The notes beneath the pieces were generated by a model. The model did no database searches and had not been told where the DNA came from. It saw only the letters and a list, made by a program, of their open reading frames with translations. 13,758 bases of DNA from Oscillospiraceae bacterium. GTDB taxonomy: Bacteria; Bacillota; Clostridia; Oscillospirales; Ruminococcaceae. Location: contig CAAEOA010000085.1 in NCBI GenBank assembly GCA_900757485.1, positions 1-13,758 on the forward strand. Reading direction: 5' to 3'. Positions 7,889-13,758 of the stretch are shown one piece after another. Position 1 is the stretch's first letter; every line of letters starts with the position of its first letter. Position numbers and translations under genes: made by a program.

Positions 7889-7933
7889 GCCCCGTTGAGC
7901 AGTAAAAAATCTGCTTTCCTAACGGGGCTTTTT
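7889..7933 (-). terminator. Terminator of the sigma-factor operon, possibly bidirectional
   Basis: GCCCCGTT (7889-7896) pairs with AACGGGGC (7921-7928), and an inner GCAG/CTGC pair (7899-7902/7911-7914) extends the stem. On the - strand it is followed by AATTTTT, and on the + strand by TTTTT, so it may work both ways. It lies 31 bases after the TAA that ends the interrupted sigma-like frame. Confidence 0.75.
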
Positions 7934-7963
7934 CGTTTTGTGCAGACGGTATCTGCGCAATTT

Positions 7964-8239
7964 TTATAACCAATCGGCTGTCGCTTCTCTCAGTTTTTCA
8001 ATCGCTTTTTCGCATTTGTGTTTTACGGTGTTGGCGGAACTATATTCGTGGTCGGTGGCGATGTCGGTATACATCATTTCCGGTATCAGTTTCTTTTTCG
8101 GTTCGCCGTATTCGTCCAAATCCTTGTAATCCATATAGAATACACCGCCGCATTCAAGGCAAAAACCGCAGAGCTGAGCAAGCATAGACTGTTCCTCGTA
8201 TTCGAGTCTGTCAAAGGCTTCCCACAATCGGGAATACAG
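7964..8239 (-). pseudogene. Sigma-70-like factor, C-terminal (region 4) half, separated by an in-frame TAG
   Basis: Immediately after the TAG at 8242-8240 the same frame goes on for 91 codons: LYSRLWEAFDRLEYEEQ, a CxxCxxC stretch (CGFCLEC), then YTDIATDHEYSSANTVKHK and CEKAIEKLREA. The last part resembles the helix-turn-helix of sigma region 4, which contacts the -35 element. A TTG at 8227 could begin an 87-residue protein, but there is no ribosome site before it. The simplest reading is that this and the next entry are one gene of about 300 codons broken by a nonsense mutation (CAG to TAG would suffice). Stop-codon readthrough or a separate restart cannot be excluded. The remainder is otherwise free of damage, so any inactivation is recent. 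Confidence 0.65.
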
Positions 8240-8869
8240 CTATGTTTTCATATAAAGGTGATATGTTTCGGTGCTGTTATCGGGTATAAATTCCTCCGCG
8301 CCTTCCTCGCCGTCCTCATCGGCATATTTCCGGTACAGTTCAACGGCGTTTTCGTTGAGCAACCCGCTGAGCAGGATTTCTTTTATATCGGAAACCGTTT
8401 CCTGCATTTCTTCGGCAATCATTTTGAGCGTTTCATCGGTATAGCTTCGCTCATATTTATCCCATATTGCCATAGCTTTACGCAGTTTGGCAAACTCCGC
8501 AAGACTCTGCGCCGTGTATCCTGTGCGGGAAGTTCGGATATAGTCAAGCACTTCTCGCTCGGCATAGCGTTCCTTGTAAACAACAAATGGTGTGCCGACA
8601 GAAACATCATAATTTTGGAGCGCTTTCAAAATCCCCGTAATATATGCTTGCTTAATGTCGGTAAAATGCTCCGGCATAAAAAACTGCTTCATATATTTCT
8701 GCACATTCGTGTTCAGCGTGTTTTCGTAATAATGTAGAAACCACGCAAGATATTTATCGTCTTTCTCTTTTAAGTAAGCGGCGATATACTCCTGCAATTC
8801 CCATTTCGGCGGTGCCGGGACAAGAGCATAACGCTTAAATTCTTTCGGCTCTGTATAAATCTCTGCCAC
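8240..8869 (-). CDS. Sigma-70-like RNA polymerase factor, regions 2-3, ending at an internal TAG
   Basis: The likely start is GTG at 8869-8867, because GGAGGTGAG lies about 5 bases before it. An in-frame ATG at 8884 would add five residues, but the ribosome site falls inside them. The 209-residue product has a region-2-like segment, FTDIKQAYITGILKALQNYD then GTPFVVYKERYAEREVLDYIR, close in pattern to the core-binding and -10-binding part of sigma factors (YxxxxGxPFxxYxxxxIxxxVLDYxR). A region-3-like segment follows (LAEFAKLRKAMAIWDKYE to EEMQETVSDIKEIL). Region 4 lies beyond the TAG. The gene is 30 bases downstream of the zinc-finger gene and should be cotranscribed. Sigma-like proteins of this type are common on Firmicutes integrative elements, where I would expect a role in switching on element genes (inference). 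Confidence 0.65.
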   Translation of the reverse strand: MAEIYTEPKEFKRYALVPAPPKWELQEYIAAYLKEKDDKYLAWFLHYYENTLNTNVQKYMKQFFMPEHFTDIKQAYITGILKALQNYDVSVGTPFVVYKERYAEREVLDYIRTSRTGYTAQSLAEFAKLRKAMAIWDKYERSYTDETLKMIAEEMQETVSDIKEILLSGLLNENAVELYRKYADEDGEEGAEEFIPDNSTETYHLYMKT

Positions 8870-8899
8870 GGTACTCACCTCCATTCTGTGTTGTGACGG

Positions 8900-10030
8900 T
8901 TATTTCATTTGCTTATCTGTGTCGGCATAAAGTTTTTCACGGCTCATATCCGATATATACTGACCGTTTGCATACGCGGGATTTTGTTTTGCAAGCTGCA
9001 TACGGCTTTTGGCAATAACTTTTGCTGTTGCGGCGAATTCAGGAGTAACCGTTCCTCGCTTCTGTTCGTTTCGGATTGCTGAACAACGATTTTTGTATAA
9101 GCGTATGACAGGGTTACCATCCACCAGCTCCTTGCGGTTTGTTCTTGCTGCATATTTTCGGCAGGTAATCGGCTTTCCTTTCAGCATAAACGGCGCATAT
9201 CCGCTGCAATATTTTTGTCTTGCGGCGGACTGCATAAGAAAATACTTTTTACAAATTGGGCATTGCCTCGGATAATGCCCGTAATGTAATCCCTCAAAGA
9301 AATCGGTAATAATGAAGCTGTAATAGCTTTCAAAATATAGCCGCCTTGCTGTCACAAGAGTTTTACTGTTTCTTGTTTTACGGATAGAAACATATTCTGT
9401 TTTTACCGGAAACGGAGCTTGTCCGAATACTTCAATAGCAATGGGAAGTAAATGCGCTTCGTCAAAACGGATAGCTTCATCTACACGGCTTGTAAATTTC
9501 ATCAACTGACCAAAAGCTTTTATCATATCTTCGCTGATGGTATCATAAAAAGTAAGTGTTTTCGATATATCGGAGAGCAGTACATTAGCCGTTTTGAAAA
9601 GTTCTTTATCGTATTCTTTCGGCAGAACGCCTAACGCTATCGCTCCCATATCCATATTGGCGACCTTTGCCCTGCGGCGTAAATAATCTGATATGCGCTC
9701 GGCGTTGTCTTCTGTAAACAATGCCTCTATTCTGTTACGCTCACTGTCTATATCAAGCATAGAGAAGGGTTTTAAGGTAGGGAGTGTTTTCAGAATAGAA
9801 CATATCTCATCTCCGCATCTTATGAAGTCGGTCGGATTTATATATCCCTGCTCAAGTTCACGCTGTACCGCTAAAATGTATTGTTTGAAAACGGCAATTC
9901 GTGCGGCGGTATCGTTTTCATAATACTGATTGAGCAGATGTACTGCAAAGGTTCCCGCCGCATAGGACTTGCCGCCGATATGCACTCTGCCGTCACGGTA
10001 ATCGGCATTAAAGAAGCTGACTGTATTCAA
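8900..10030 (-). CDS. Zinc-finger protein of unknown function (possibly DUF6076)
   Basis: The protein has 376 residues from a TTG at 10030-10028, chosen because GGGGGCG stands 7 bases before it and no ATG near the N-terminus is preceded by a ribosome site. The N-terminal 240 residues are mostly helical with no motif I know. Residues 257-290 hold a Cys4 zinc-finger pattern, CPIC, KYC and TC (Cys257, Cys260, Cys275, Cys290), followed by a basic stretch RKYAARTNRK. This resembles CGNR-like DNA-binding fingers and the family I recall as DUF6076; that name is from memory and unverified. It is the first gene of the operon, ahead of the sigma-like gene, and sits behind a predicted LexA-controlled promoter. 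A nucleic-acid-binding regulator is the best guess. Confidence 0.7.
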   Translation of the reverse strand: MNTVSFFNADYRDGRVHIGGKSYAAGTFAVHLLNQYYENDTAARIAVFKQYILAVQRELEQGYINPTDFIRCGDEICSILKTLPTLKPFSMLDIDSERNRIEALFTEDNAERISDYLRRRAKVANMDMGAIALGVLPKEYDKELFKTANVLLSDISKTLTFYDTISEDMIKAFGQLMKFTSRVDEAIRFDEAHLLPIAIEVFGQAPFPVKTEYVSIRKTRNSKTLVTARRLYFESYYSFIITDFFEGLHYGHYPRQCPICKKYFLMQSAARQKYCSGYAPFMLKGKPITCRKYAARTNRKELVDGNPVIRLYKNRCSAIRNEQKRGTVTPEFAATAKVIAKSRMQLAKQNPAYANGQYISDMSREKLYADTDKQMK

Positions 10031-10055
10031 TTTGTCGCCCCCAGTCTATCAAATA

Positions 10056-10083
10056 AGATTTTATAAAGATTTTTTGAGATTTT
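10056..10083 (-). repeat. Three helically phased AAAATCT repeats in the operon leader
   Basis: AGATTTT on the + strand (AAAATCT on the - strand) occurs at 10056-10062, 10067-10073 and 10077-10083, spaced 11 and 10 bases. This is one helical turn each, between the promoter and the TTG start. The phased A-tracts could bend the DNA or form a repeated regulator site, or may simply be a low-complexity leader. Confidence 0.4.
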
Positions 10084-10098
10084 TTTGAAATTCGCATA

Positions 10099-10112
10099 AG
10101 AACATTTGTTCG
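10099..10112 (-). promoter_or_regulatory. LexA (SOS) operator
   Basis: On the - strand the site reads CGAACAAATGTTCT. The Firmicutes LexA box is CGAAC-RNRY-GTTYG/C, and all GAAC, RNRY and GTTC positions fit. It begins 8 bases downstream of the -10 hexamer, overlapping the expected transcription start, which is an effective place for a repressor. Confidence 0.75.
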
Positions 10113-10120
10113 CTAATTTG

Positions 10121-10149
10121 ATTGTAGCATAAAAAGTCAGTAATTGCAA
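10121..10149 (-). promoter_or_regulatory. Sigma-A-type promoter of the zinc-finger/sigma operon
   Basis: On the - strand TTGCAA (10149-10144) and TACAAT (10126-10121) are separated by exactly 17 bases; each differs from consensus at one or two positions. Transcription would start near 10113, giving a leader of about 80 bases before the TTG start. Confidence 0.75.
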
Positions 10150-10269
10150 GGCTTTTTCACTGTTACGCTTTTTGCTTTTATGTTGTTACTCTGTTCTTCC
10201 AACAATTCAAAAATTCAGGTATTAAAATAAGTGAGGGAGAAACAAAGCCCCTCAAATAAAGGGCAATGA

Positions 10270-10297
10270 GTCGCCGGGTAATTCCGGCGGCTTTTTT
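10270..10297 (+). terminator. Hairpin with T-run in the leader of the Cys-rich VLP gene
   Basis: GTCGCCGG (10270-10277) pairs with CCGGCGGC (10284-10291) through one G-U pair and is followed by TTTTTT. An outer GGGCA (10261-10265) can pair with TGCCC (10300-10304), and GAGGG/CCCTC (10233-10237/10249-10253) forms another stem upstream. The hairpin stands only 30 bases before the start codon, so it acts either as an attenuator or as the terminator of a short leader transcript. Apart from it and the operon promoter, 10031-10327 holds no gene. Confidence 0.65.
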
Positions 10298-10327
10298 ACT
10301 GCCCGAAAAAAGGAAGGAGAAAAAGCT

Positions 10328-10558
10328 ATGGTGCTAAAAATCACGCCCAAGCAGTCGGACAAGGTAAACAGACTCATTCGTAATCTCTACTGCAATTACG
10401 AAAATGGAAATTGTCTGCTACTTGATGACGGCGAGCCCTGCTGTTGTATTCAAGAAATATCTTGTTACGGTATTTATTGCAACTATTTTCTGAAAGCAGT
10501 ATTACCCGCCGACAAAAAACTGTGGGATGAAATCAAAAAGCAAAATTCCGTTATTTAA
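10328..10558 (+). CDS. Cysteine-rich VLP protein (mobile-element small protein), short form
   Basis: The protein has 76 residues, with GGAAGGAG upstream of the ATG. TPKQSDKVNRLIRN, then CNYENGNCLLLDDGEPC, CIQ, CNYF and KAVLPADKKL follow the pattern of the Cys_rich_VLP domain, named for its Val-Leu-Pro. This small protein is found on integrative and conjugative elements of Firmicutes and has no known function; its cysteines may bind a metal. Many relatives have a further C-terminal zinc-ribbon-like tail; here the frame stops about 17 residues after VLP, so it is a short or C-terminally reduced version. The ParM-like remnant follows 66 bases later, after two small hairpins. Confidence 0.75.
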   Translation: MVLKITPKQSDKVNRLIRNLYCNYENGNCLLLDDGEPCCCIQEISCYGIYCNYFLKAVLPADKKLWDEIKKQNSVI

Positions 10559-10609
10559 CAACTGCCCCCACAAACAGTTGTCAGAAAATTTGAAAGCCGG
10601 TAAACCGGC
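10558..10609 (+). other. Two small hairpins ahead of the ParM-like start
   Basis: ACAACTG/CAGTTGT (10558-10564/10575-10581) and GCCGG-TAAA-CCGGC (10596-10609) form consecutive stem-loops. The second ends just before GAAAGGAAAG, the ribosome site of the ATG at 10625, so it could influence translation or be an mRNA-processing site. Neither has a T-run. Confidence 0.45.
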
Positions 10610-10624
10610 AGAAAGGAAAGCACT

Positions 10625-10717
10625 ATGAAAACTTTAAGAAACACAAAAATTATCGGTATCGACCACGGCTACGGAAATATGTTATGCAAAGGAATATTTA
10701 ATCCTGAGGATTTCTAA
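10625..10717 (+). pseudogene. ParM-like actin ATPase, only the N-terminal codons remain
   Basis: The 30-codon frame reads RNTKIIGIDHGYGNM, the first phosphate-binding strand of ParM/Alp-type plasmid-segregation actins on Firmicutes elements (usual form IGIDHGYGN followed by K-T-A). A ribosome site (GAAAGGAAAG) precedes it. After GYGNM the reading turns to unrelated residues and stops at 10715. The break at about 10680 coincides with the start of the recombinase-trio element, which probably interrupted the gene. A complete ParM protein has about 300 residues or more; the rest may lie beyond the window on the other side of the element. Confidence 0.7.
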
Positions 10718-10787
10718 AAGGAACAGCACAGTAGCGCTTCCCAGGCACAATTGTAAGGATTATATTTTCGCAACAACCACAGTGAAC

Positions 10788-10793
10788 TATAAT
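10788..10793 (+). promoter_or_regulatory. Probable -10 element of the recombinase operon
   Basis: A perfect TATAAT lies about 30 bases before the leader ORF. No good -35 is found at 16-18 bases (the region is ATTTTCGC), so activity may be weak or need an activator. Confidence 0.4.
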
Positions 10794-10823
10794 GGAGTCA
10801 TCAATACCAAAGGAGGTTTTATG

Positions 10824-10916
10824 ATGATTTCATTGTTTTTGCGCCTAATTTTCATATTGCGGCGTATTTTTGTGGTCTGGGGGTGGTATTTATGGCCAAC
10901 AAATACATTGTCTTAG
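10824..10916 (+). CDS. Short leader ORF overlapping the first recombinase start
   Basis: This 30-residue frame starts at the second of two adjacent ATGs, 7 bases after a near-perfect AAAGGAGG (10809-10816). The product is hydrophobic and Trp-rich, with a basic patch, ending VVWGWYLWPTNTLS. Its last 25 bases overlap the start of the recombinase gene in another frame. The ribosome site is far better than is usual for chance frames, and the overlap would allow translational coupling to set recombinase level. No homologue is known to me; it might alternatively be a small membrane peptide. Confidence 0.5.
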   Translation: MISLFLRLIFILRRIFVVWGWYLWPTNTLS

Positions 10917-11830
10917 ACTGGCAGGAAGTCTTGTATGACGAATATATGGTCTTCAGGAAAAGGAGCGCCAGCTGTGCGCCGACAACCGAAAGGACAATAC
11001 ACTCGGCAATTTTCAGCTTCTTTACCTATATGAACAGCCATAACATTCAAAGCTTGGATGCTGTAACAGCAACAACTCTCAAAGACTGGCATGTCACATC
11101 GGAGCATTCAACAGCTAGAGCGCGTAATTTATACACTTCACAACTCAGAATCTTTTTCGAATATCTTGCGGACCACAACATGGTACCAATAGATCTTCCG
11201 CTAGCGCTATCCTGCCGACATGCTCCCTGTACTACTGTTGTGAAAATTCTAACGGAAGAACAACTTTCTGCAATTGATGCATATCGAAGTAATGCCTCGT
11301 CGCCCATCCAGCTACGGGATACAGCGACGATTATGCTTGGCCTCAAAATGGGTATGCGCAGCGTCGATATCCGCAAGCTAAAACTGACAGATATTTCCTG
11401 GCGTAAGCAAACAATATCCTTTACACAGCAAAAGACCGGCGTATATATCGAGTTACCTTTGCCTGTGGATGTTGGCAACAGTCTTTATCGCTATATTACG
11501 GAAGGGCGACCAATAGTCCAAGATGATACTGTTTTTATCAGCAACAAGGAACCATATAGACCATTAAAGTCTAGCGGATCTGCCAGAAATGCCATGAACC
11601 ACATTTTCCGTCGCTCAAGAAACGAAAAGGAAATAGGATTTCATATTACGCGCAGAACATTTGCTTCACATATGCTGCGCTCAGGGAATACTCTCCCAAT
11701 TATCGCTTCAACACTTGGGCATGCAGGAATAGAAAATATAGGCCCCTATTTGTCCACAGACGATGAGAATCTGTCAAAATGCGCCATAGGCTGTGAACAC
11801 ATTGAATATTCCGGGAGGTATGGGTTATGA
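10892..11830 (+). CDS. Tyrosine recombinase, first of the trio
   Basis: The protein has 312 residues from the ATG at 10892, with GGGGGTGG 5 bases before it; a GTG at 10883 would add three residues. The N-terminal core-binding domain spans about 12-105. The catalytic domain carries the whole set: Arg156 (GMRSVDI), Lys181 (QQKTG), His251 and Arg254 (FHITRRTF), His277 (LGHAGIE) and the nucleophile Tyr286 (IGPYLS). It therefore looks active in cutting and rejoining DNA. The stop codon overlaps the next start by ATGA, a sign that the three proteins are made together and probably act as a complex. Confidence 0.88.
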   Translation: MANKYIVLDWQEVLYDEYMVFRKRSASCAPTTERTIHSAIFSFFTYMNSHNIQSLDAVTATTLKDWHVTSEHSTARARNLYTSQLRIFFEYLADHNMVPIDLPLALSCRHAPCTTVVKILTEEQLSAIDAYRSNASSPIQLRDTATIMLGLKMGMRSVDIRKLKLTDISWRKQTISFTQQKTGVYIELPLPVDVGNSLYRYITEGRPIVQDDTVFISNKEPYRPLKSSGSARNAMNHIFRRSRNEKEIGFHITRRTFASHMLRSGNTLPIIASTLGHAGIENIGPYLSTDDENLSKCAIGCEHIEYSGRYGL

Positions 11831-13092
11831 GTATGGAACAATTCAGCAGCGCCCTTGCACCAGCTATACGGGACCTCATTCTGTTTAAAAGAGAGTGTGG
11901 AGCAGTATATAAGCATGGCGAAGTCTTGCTTGGCCAGTTTGACCAGTTTTGCCGCAATACAGAGTATGAAGGCACAGTGCTGACGGAAGATTTGGTAATG
12001 CGTTGGAAACAGCACAACGAGTACCGGAAACACAGACAAAAGAGCCAAATGCTAACCTATGTGCGACATTTGGGGCAGTTCTTGGCTACGCAAGGAAAGG
12101 ATACCTATGTTCCGCCTATGGAGCACAGATCTGGAACGTCAGATCCAATAGTGTTATCCAGTGTATTTGCGCCTTTCATTGACGCATTCATTACCCAAAA
12201 GCGTGCAGATGGATATGATTACAAGCATGAGGAAAGGATACTGTACCGATTTGACCGTTACTGTACGGAAATAGGAATTCAGGAACCGAAATTAACCTGC
12301 GAATTAGTATACGATTGGGTAGCAACAACAAGTAGCAGATGCCTGTACTGCTTTGGCCAATTTGCAAAATATATGCGCTCAATAGGCATTGAAGCTTATA
12401 CCCCACAGCGTCATCCATCCCATTTTCAGCAACAGCCTTATATTTTGTCAGAGGCAGAATTATCTGCATTTTTTACGCAGGTAGATAGTTTTTGCCCAGA
12501 CTATCGTTCCTGCGAAAGAATGGCAGCTGGATATAGTATTATGTTTCGGCTTTATTATTGCTGCGGAATGCGTCTACAGGAAGTATGCCGGTTGAAAACG
12601 GAGGATGTTGATCTGGATAGCGGTAAGATTTTCGTCCGCAATGCAAAAGGACATAAGGACCGAGTGATTATGATGCATTCAGATCTACTGAAAATGTGCA
12701 GGAATTATAATTCGTTTGTTAAACAAGGCCTTCCACAGCGACAATGGTTCTTTCCTGCAAGAGATATTGAGAAGCCCATTGGAAAAACCAATATGTGTCG
12801 AAGGTTTCAATTCTTTTGGGCTCAAACCCCGTATAGCGACAATCCAGAGCACACACCATCTATCCATTCCCTGCGGCACACCTTTGTTGTAAACCGGATA
12901 AACAGTTGGATTCAGGAAGGCTATGATATGGAAAATATGATGCCGTATCTAAGCAGATATCTAGGACACAAAACAATAGACGAAACACATTACTATTATC
13001 ATTTGGCGGCCGCTGCTACGGATATTATCCGAAACCAGGATGTGCTGTCTAACAAGGTAATTCCGGAGGTAACAGATTATGAAGAAATCTGA
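11827..13092 (+). CDS. Tyrosine recombinase with two core-binding domains, second of the trio
   Basis: The protein has 421 residues, about 100 longer than a typical XerC/D-type enzyme. The excess is an N-terminal duplication. Residues 10-97 (LFKRECGAVYKHGE, then GQFDQF, LTEDLVMRW and LGQFLATQG) align with residues 113-194 (ITQKRADGYDYKHEE, then YRFDRY, LTCELVYDW and FGQFAKYMRSIG), so there are two core-binding-like domains. The catalytic residues are all present: Arg249 (CGMRLQE), Lys274 (NAKGHKD), His347 and Arg350 (HSLRHTF), His381 (LGHKTID) and Tyr390 within THYYYH. Its start overlaps the previous stop by 4 bases, and its end overlaps the next start by 14 bases. The second domain may let this subunit bind a longer or second DNA site (inference). 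Confidence 0.88.
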   Translation: MSMEQFSSALAPAIRDLILFKRECGAVYKHGEVLLGQFDQFCRNTEYEGTVLTEDLVMRWKQHNEYRKHRQKSQMLTYVRHLGQFLATQGKDTYVPPMEHRSGTSDPIVLSSVFAPFIDAFITQKRADGYDYKHEERILYRFDRYCTEIGIQEPKLTCELVYDWVATTSSRCLYCFGQFAKYMRSIGIEAYTPQRHPSHFQQQPYILSEAELSAFFTQVDSFCPDYRSCERMAAGYSIMFRLYYCCGMRLQEVCRLKTEDVDLDSGKIFVRNAKGHKDRVIMMHSDLLKMCRNYNSFVKQGLPQRQWFFPARDIEKPIGKTNMCRRFQFFWAQTPYSDNPEHTPSIHSLRHTFVVNRINSWIQEGYDMENMMPYLSRYLGHKTIDETHYYYHLAAAATDIIRNQDVLSNKVIPEVTDYEEI

Positions 13093-13758
13093 GAAAAAGC
13101 TATTCTTTTCGCTGACATACGAATTTCTCGAAGTGTACATGCGCATTCAAATGTTGCGCAGCCCGGCAACCATTGAATCGTATAGAGACGCACTCACAGT
13201 CTTTCGGCGTTATTTGAGAGACGAACTCCATATGCGAGTGGATTCATTTGGCTTTGCTGATTGCACCAGAGATTTAGTCATGGGATTTATGGAACATTTA
13301 TCTGCAGTTGGCAACAAGCCTGGCACTCGCAACCAAAGGCTTGCGGCAATTAAAAGCTATCTGTGGTTTGCTGCAGAAAAGGATATGGCCTTGCAGTCAG
13401 TTGCAATCTCTGTCGGGCGTGTGAAGTCCTGCCGGAATCCCAAAAAGGAAAAGCCCATTCTTGATGAGCAGGCCATAACGCTTCTCTTAGATGCACCACC
13501 CAATACAAGAATAGGGATGCGAGATAGAACAATATTGATTCTTTTATATGACAGTGCGGCTAGATTAGACGAGATACTAAGCCTCCGCAAAGCAGACCTG
13601 TTCCTTTCAACCGGGTCTCCATGTATTCGTGTGGTCGGCAAGGGGCAAAAAGAGCGAGTAATTGGCTTGACAGAACGTACCAGCACACATTTGAAGCAGT
13701 ACTTGTCTGTGTTTCATACGAAGGACACAGAGGCAACAGACCTTTTGTTTTATACTAC
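13079..13758 (+). CDS. Tyrosine recombinase, third of the trio, cut by the window edge
   Basis: The ATG at 13079 lies 10 bases after GGAGG and inside the end of the second recombinase gene. 226 residues are visible without a stop. The core-binding domain spans about 10-105 (SPATIESYRDALTVFRRYL, then GTRNQRLAAIKSYL). The catalytic domain begins at about 125, with Arg162 (DSAARLDEIL) and a probable Lys188 (VVGKGQKER). The His-x-x-Arg, His and Tyr motifs would lie beyond the window, so activity cannot be judged. The order and overlap with the other two recombinases are those of RIT elements. Confidence 0.85.
   Translation, partial: MKKSEKKLFFSLTYEFLEVYMRIQMLRSPATIESYRDALTVFRRYLRDELHMRVDSFGFADCTRDLVMGFMEHLSAVGNKPGTRNQRLAAIKSYLWFAAEKDMALQSVAISVGRVKSCRNPKKEKPILDEQAITLLLDAPPNTRIGMRDRTILILLYDSAARLDEILSLRKADLFLSTGSPCIRVVGKGQKERVIGLTERTSTHLKQYLSVFHTKDTEATDLLFYT

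Larger units (their letters stand above)
10680..13758 (+). mobile_element. Recombinase-in-trio (RIT-like) element, right end outside the window
   Basis: Three different tyrosine recombinase genes follow one another on the same strand with 4-base and 14-base overlaps. That arrangement defines RIT elements; Tn554-like transposons also carry two recombinases, but with a third unrelated gene. The left end is placed at about 10680, where the ParM-like reading breaks. The stretch 10680-10820 holds possible subterminal repeats: AATCC-TGA-GGATT at 10700-10712, and GGATTA at 10757-10762 facing TAATCC at 10699-10704. The terminal repeats cannot be fixed without the other end. Confidence 0.65.

Noticed and set aside
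8018..8737. A 239-codon + strand open frame opposite the sigma-like genes.
   Set aside because: It is the complement of a frame with clear sigma-factor motifs and a ribosome site; its own product has low-complexity Phe/Ile/His-rich sequence and no start signal.
11047..11478. A 143-codon - strand frame inside the first recombinase.
   Set aside because: It is antisense to a gene with a complete catalytic set, and no independent start signal is visible.
13357..13686. A 109-codon - strand open frame near the right edge.
   Set aside because: It lies opposite the third tyrosine recombinase, which has recognisable motifs and a ribosome site.

Overview
The window looks like a low-to-mid GC Gram-positive anaerobe of the Clostridia (Ruminococcaceae/Lachnospiraceae-like; inference). 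The reasons are Shine-Dalgarno-led genes with ATG, GTG and TTG starts, a surface protein with a TPQTG-type sorting signal, a Firmicutes-type LexA box, and integrative-element genes typical of gut Firmicutes. It divides into a chromosomal carbohydrate locus (1-6139) and a heavily scarred mobile region (about 6298-13758).

Region 1 (1-6139) is a three-gene carbohydrate cluster on the + strand. A large exported protein (122-2680) has a beta-propeller-like N-terminus, two near-duplicate CBM9/DOMON-like modules and a C-terminal wall or membrane anchor. A strong terminator follows it. Next come a cytosolic GH127/DUF1680-type glycosidase (2880-4526) with a recognisable Glu-Cys-Cys-Cys metal site and, overlapping it by 4 bases, an exported membrane-anchored phosphodiester glycosidase of the NAGPA family (4523-6139). 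The arrangement suggests surface capture and extracellular trimming of an unusual glycan, followed by intracellular hydrolysis (inference).

Region 2 (6140-7960) is a graveyard of mobile DNA. Three TATCCACTT repeats precede a frameshifted N-terminal fragment of a Tn916-like integrase. That fragment is fused at about 6811 to a 5'-truncated, frameshifted IS3-family transposase that keeps its right inverted repeat. On the opposite strand lies the frameshifted C-terminus of another tyrosine integrase, next to an 18-bp palindrome that may be a relic attachment site.

Region 3 (7889-10149, - strand) is a small operon. It encodes a zinc-finger protein of unknown function and a sigma-70-like factor interrupted by one in-frame TAG. 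It is read from a good promoter (TTGCAA-17-TACAAT) with a near-consensus LexA box just downstream, so SOS control is predicted. Region 4 (10260-10717, + strand) holds a short cysteine-rich VLP protein and the first codons of a ParM-like actin gene, both typical integrative-element cargo.

Region 5 (about 10680-13758) is the left part of a recombinase-in-trio (RIT-like) element. Three overlapping tyrosine recombinase genes follow a short leader ORF. The second recombinase has a duplicated core-binding domain, and the third runs off the window. The element appears to have interrupted the ParM-like gene.
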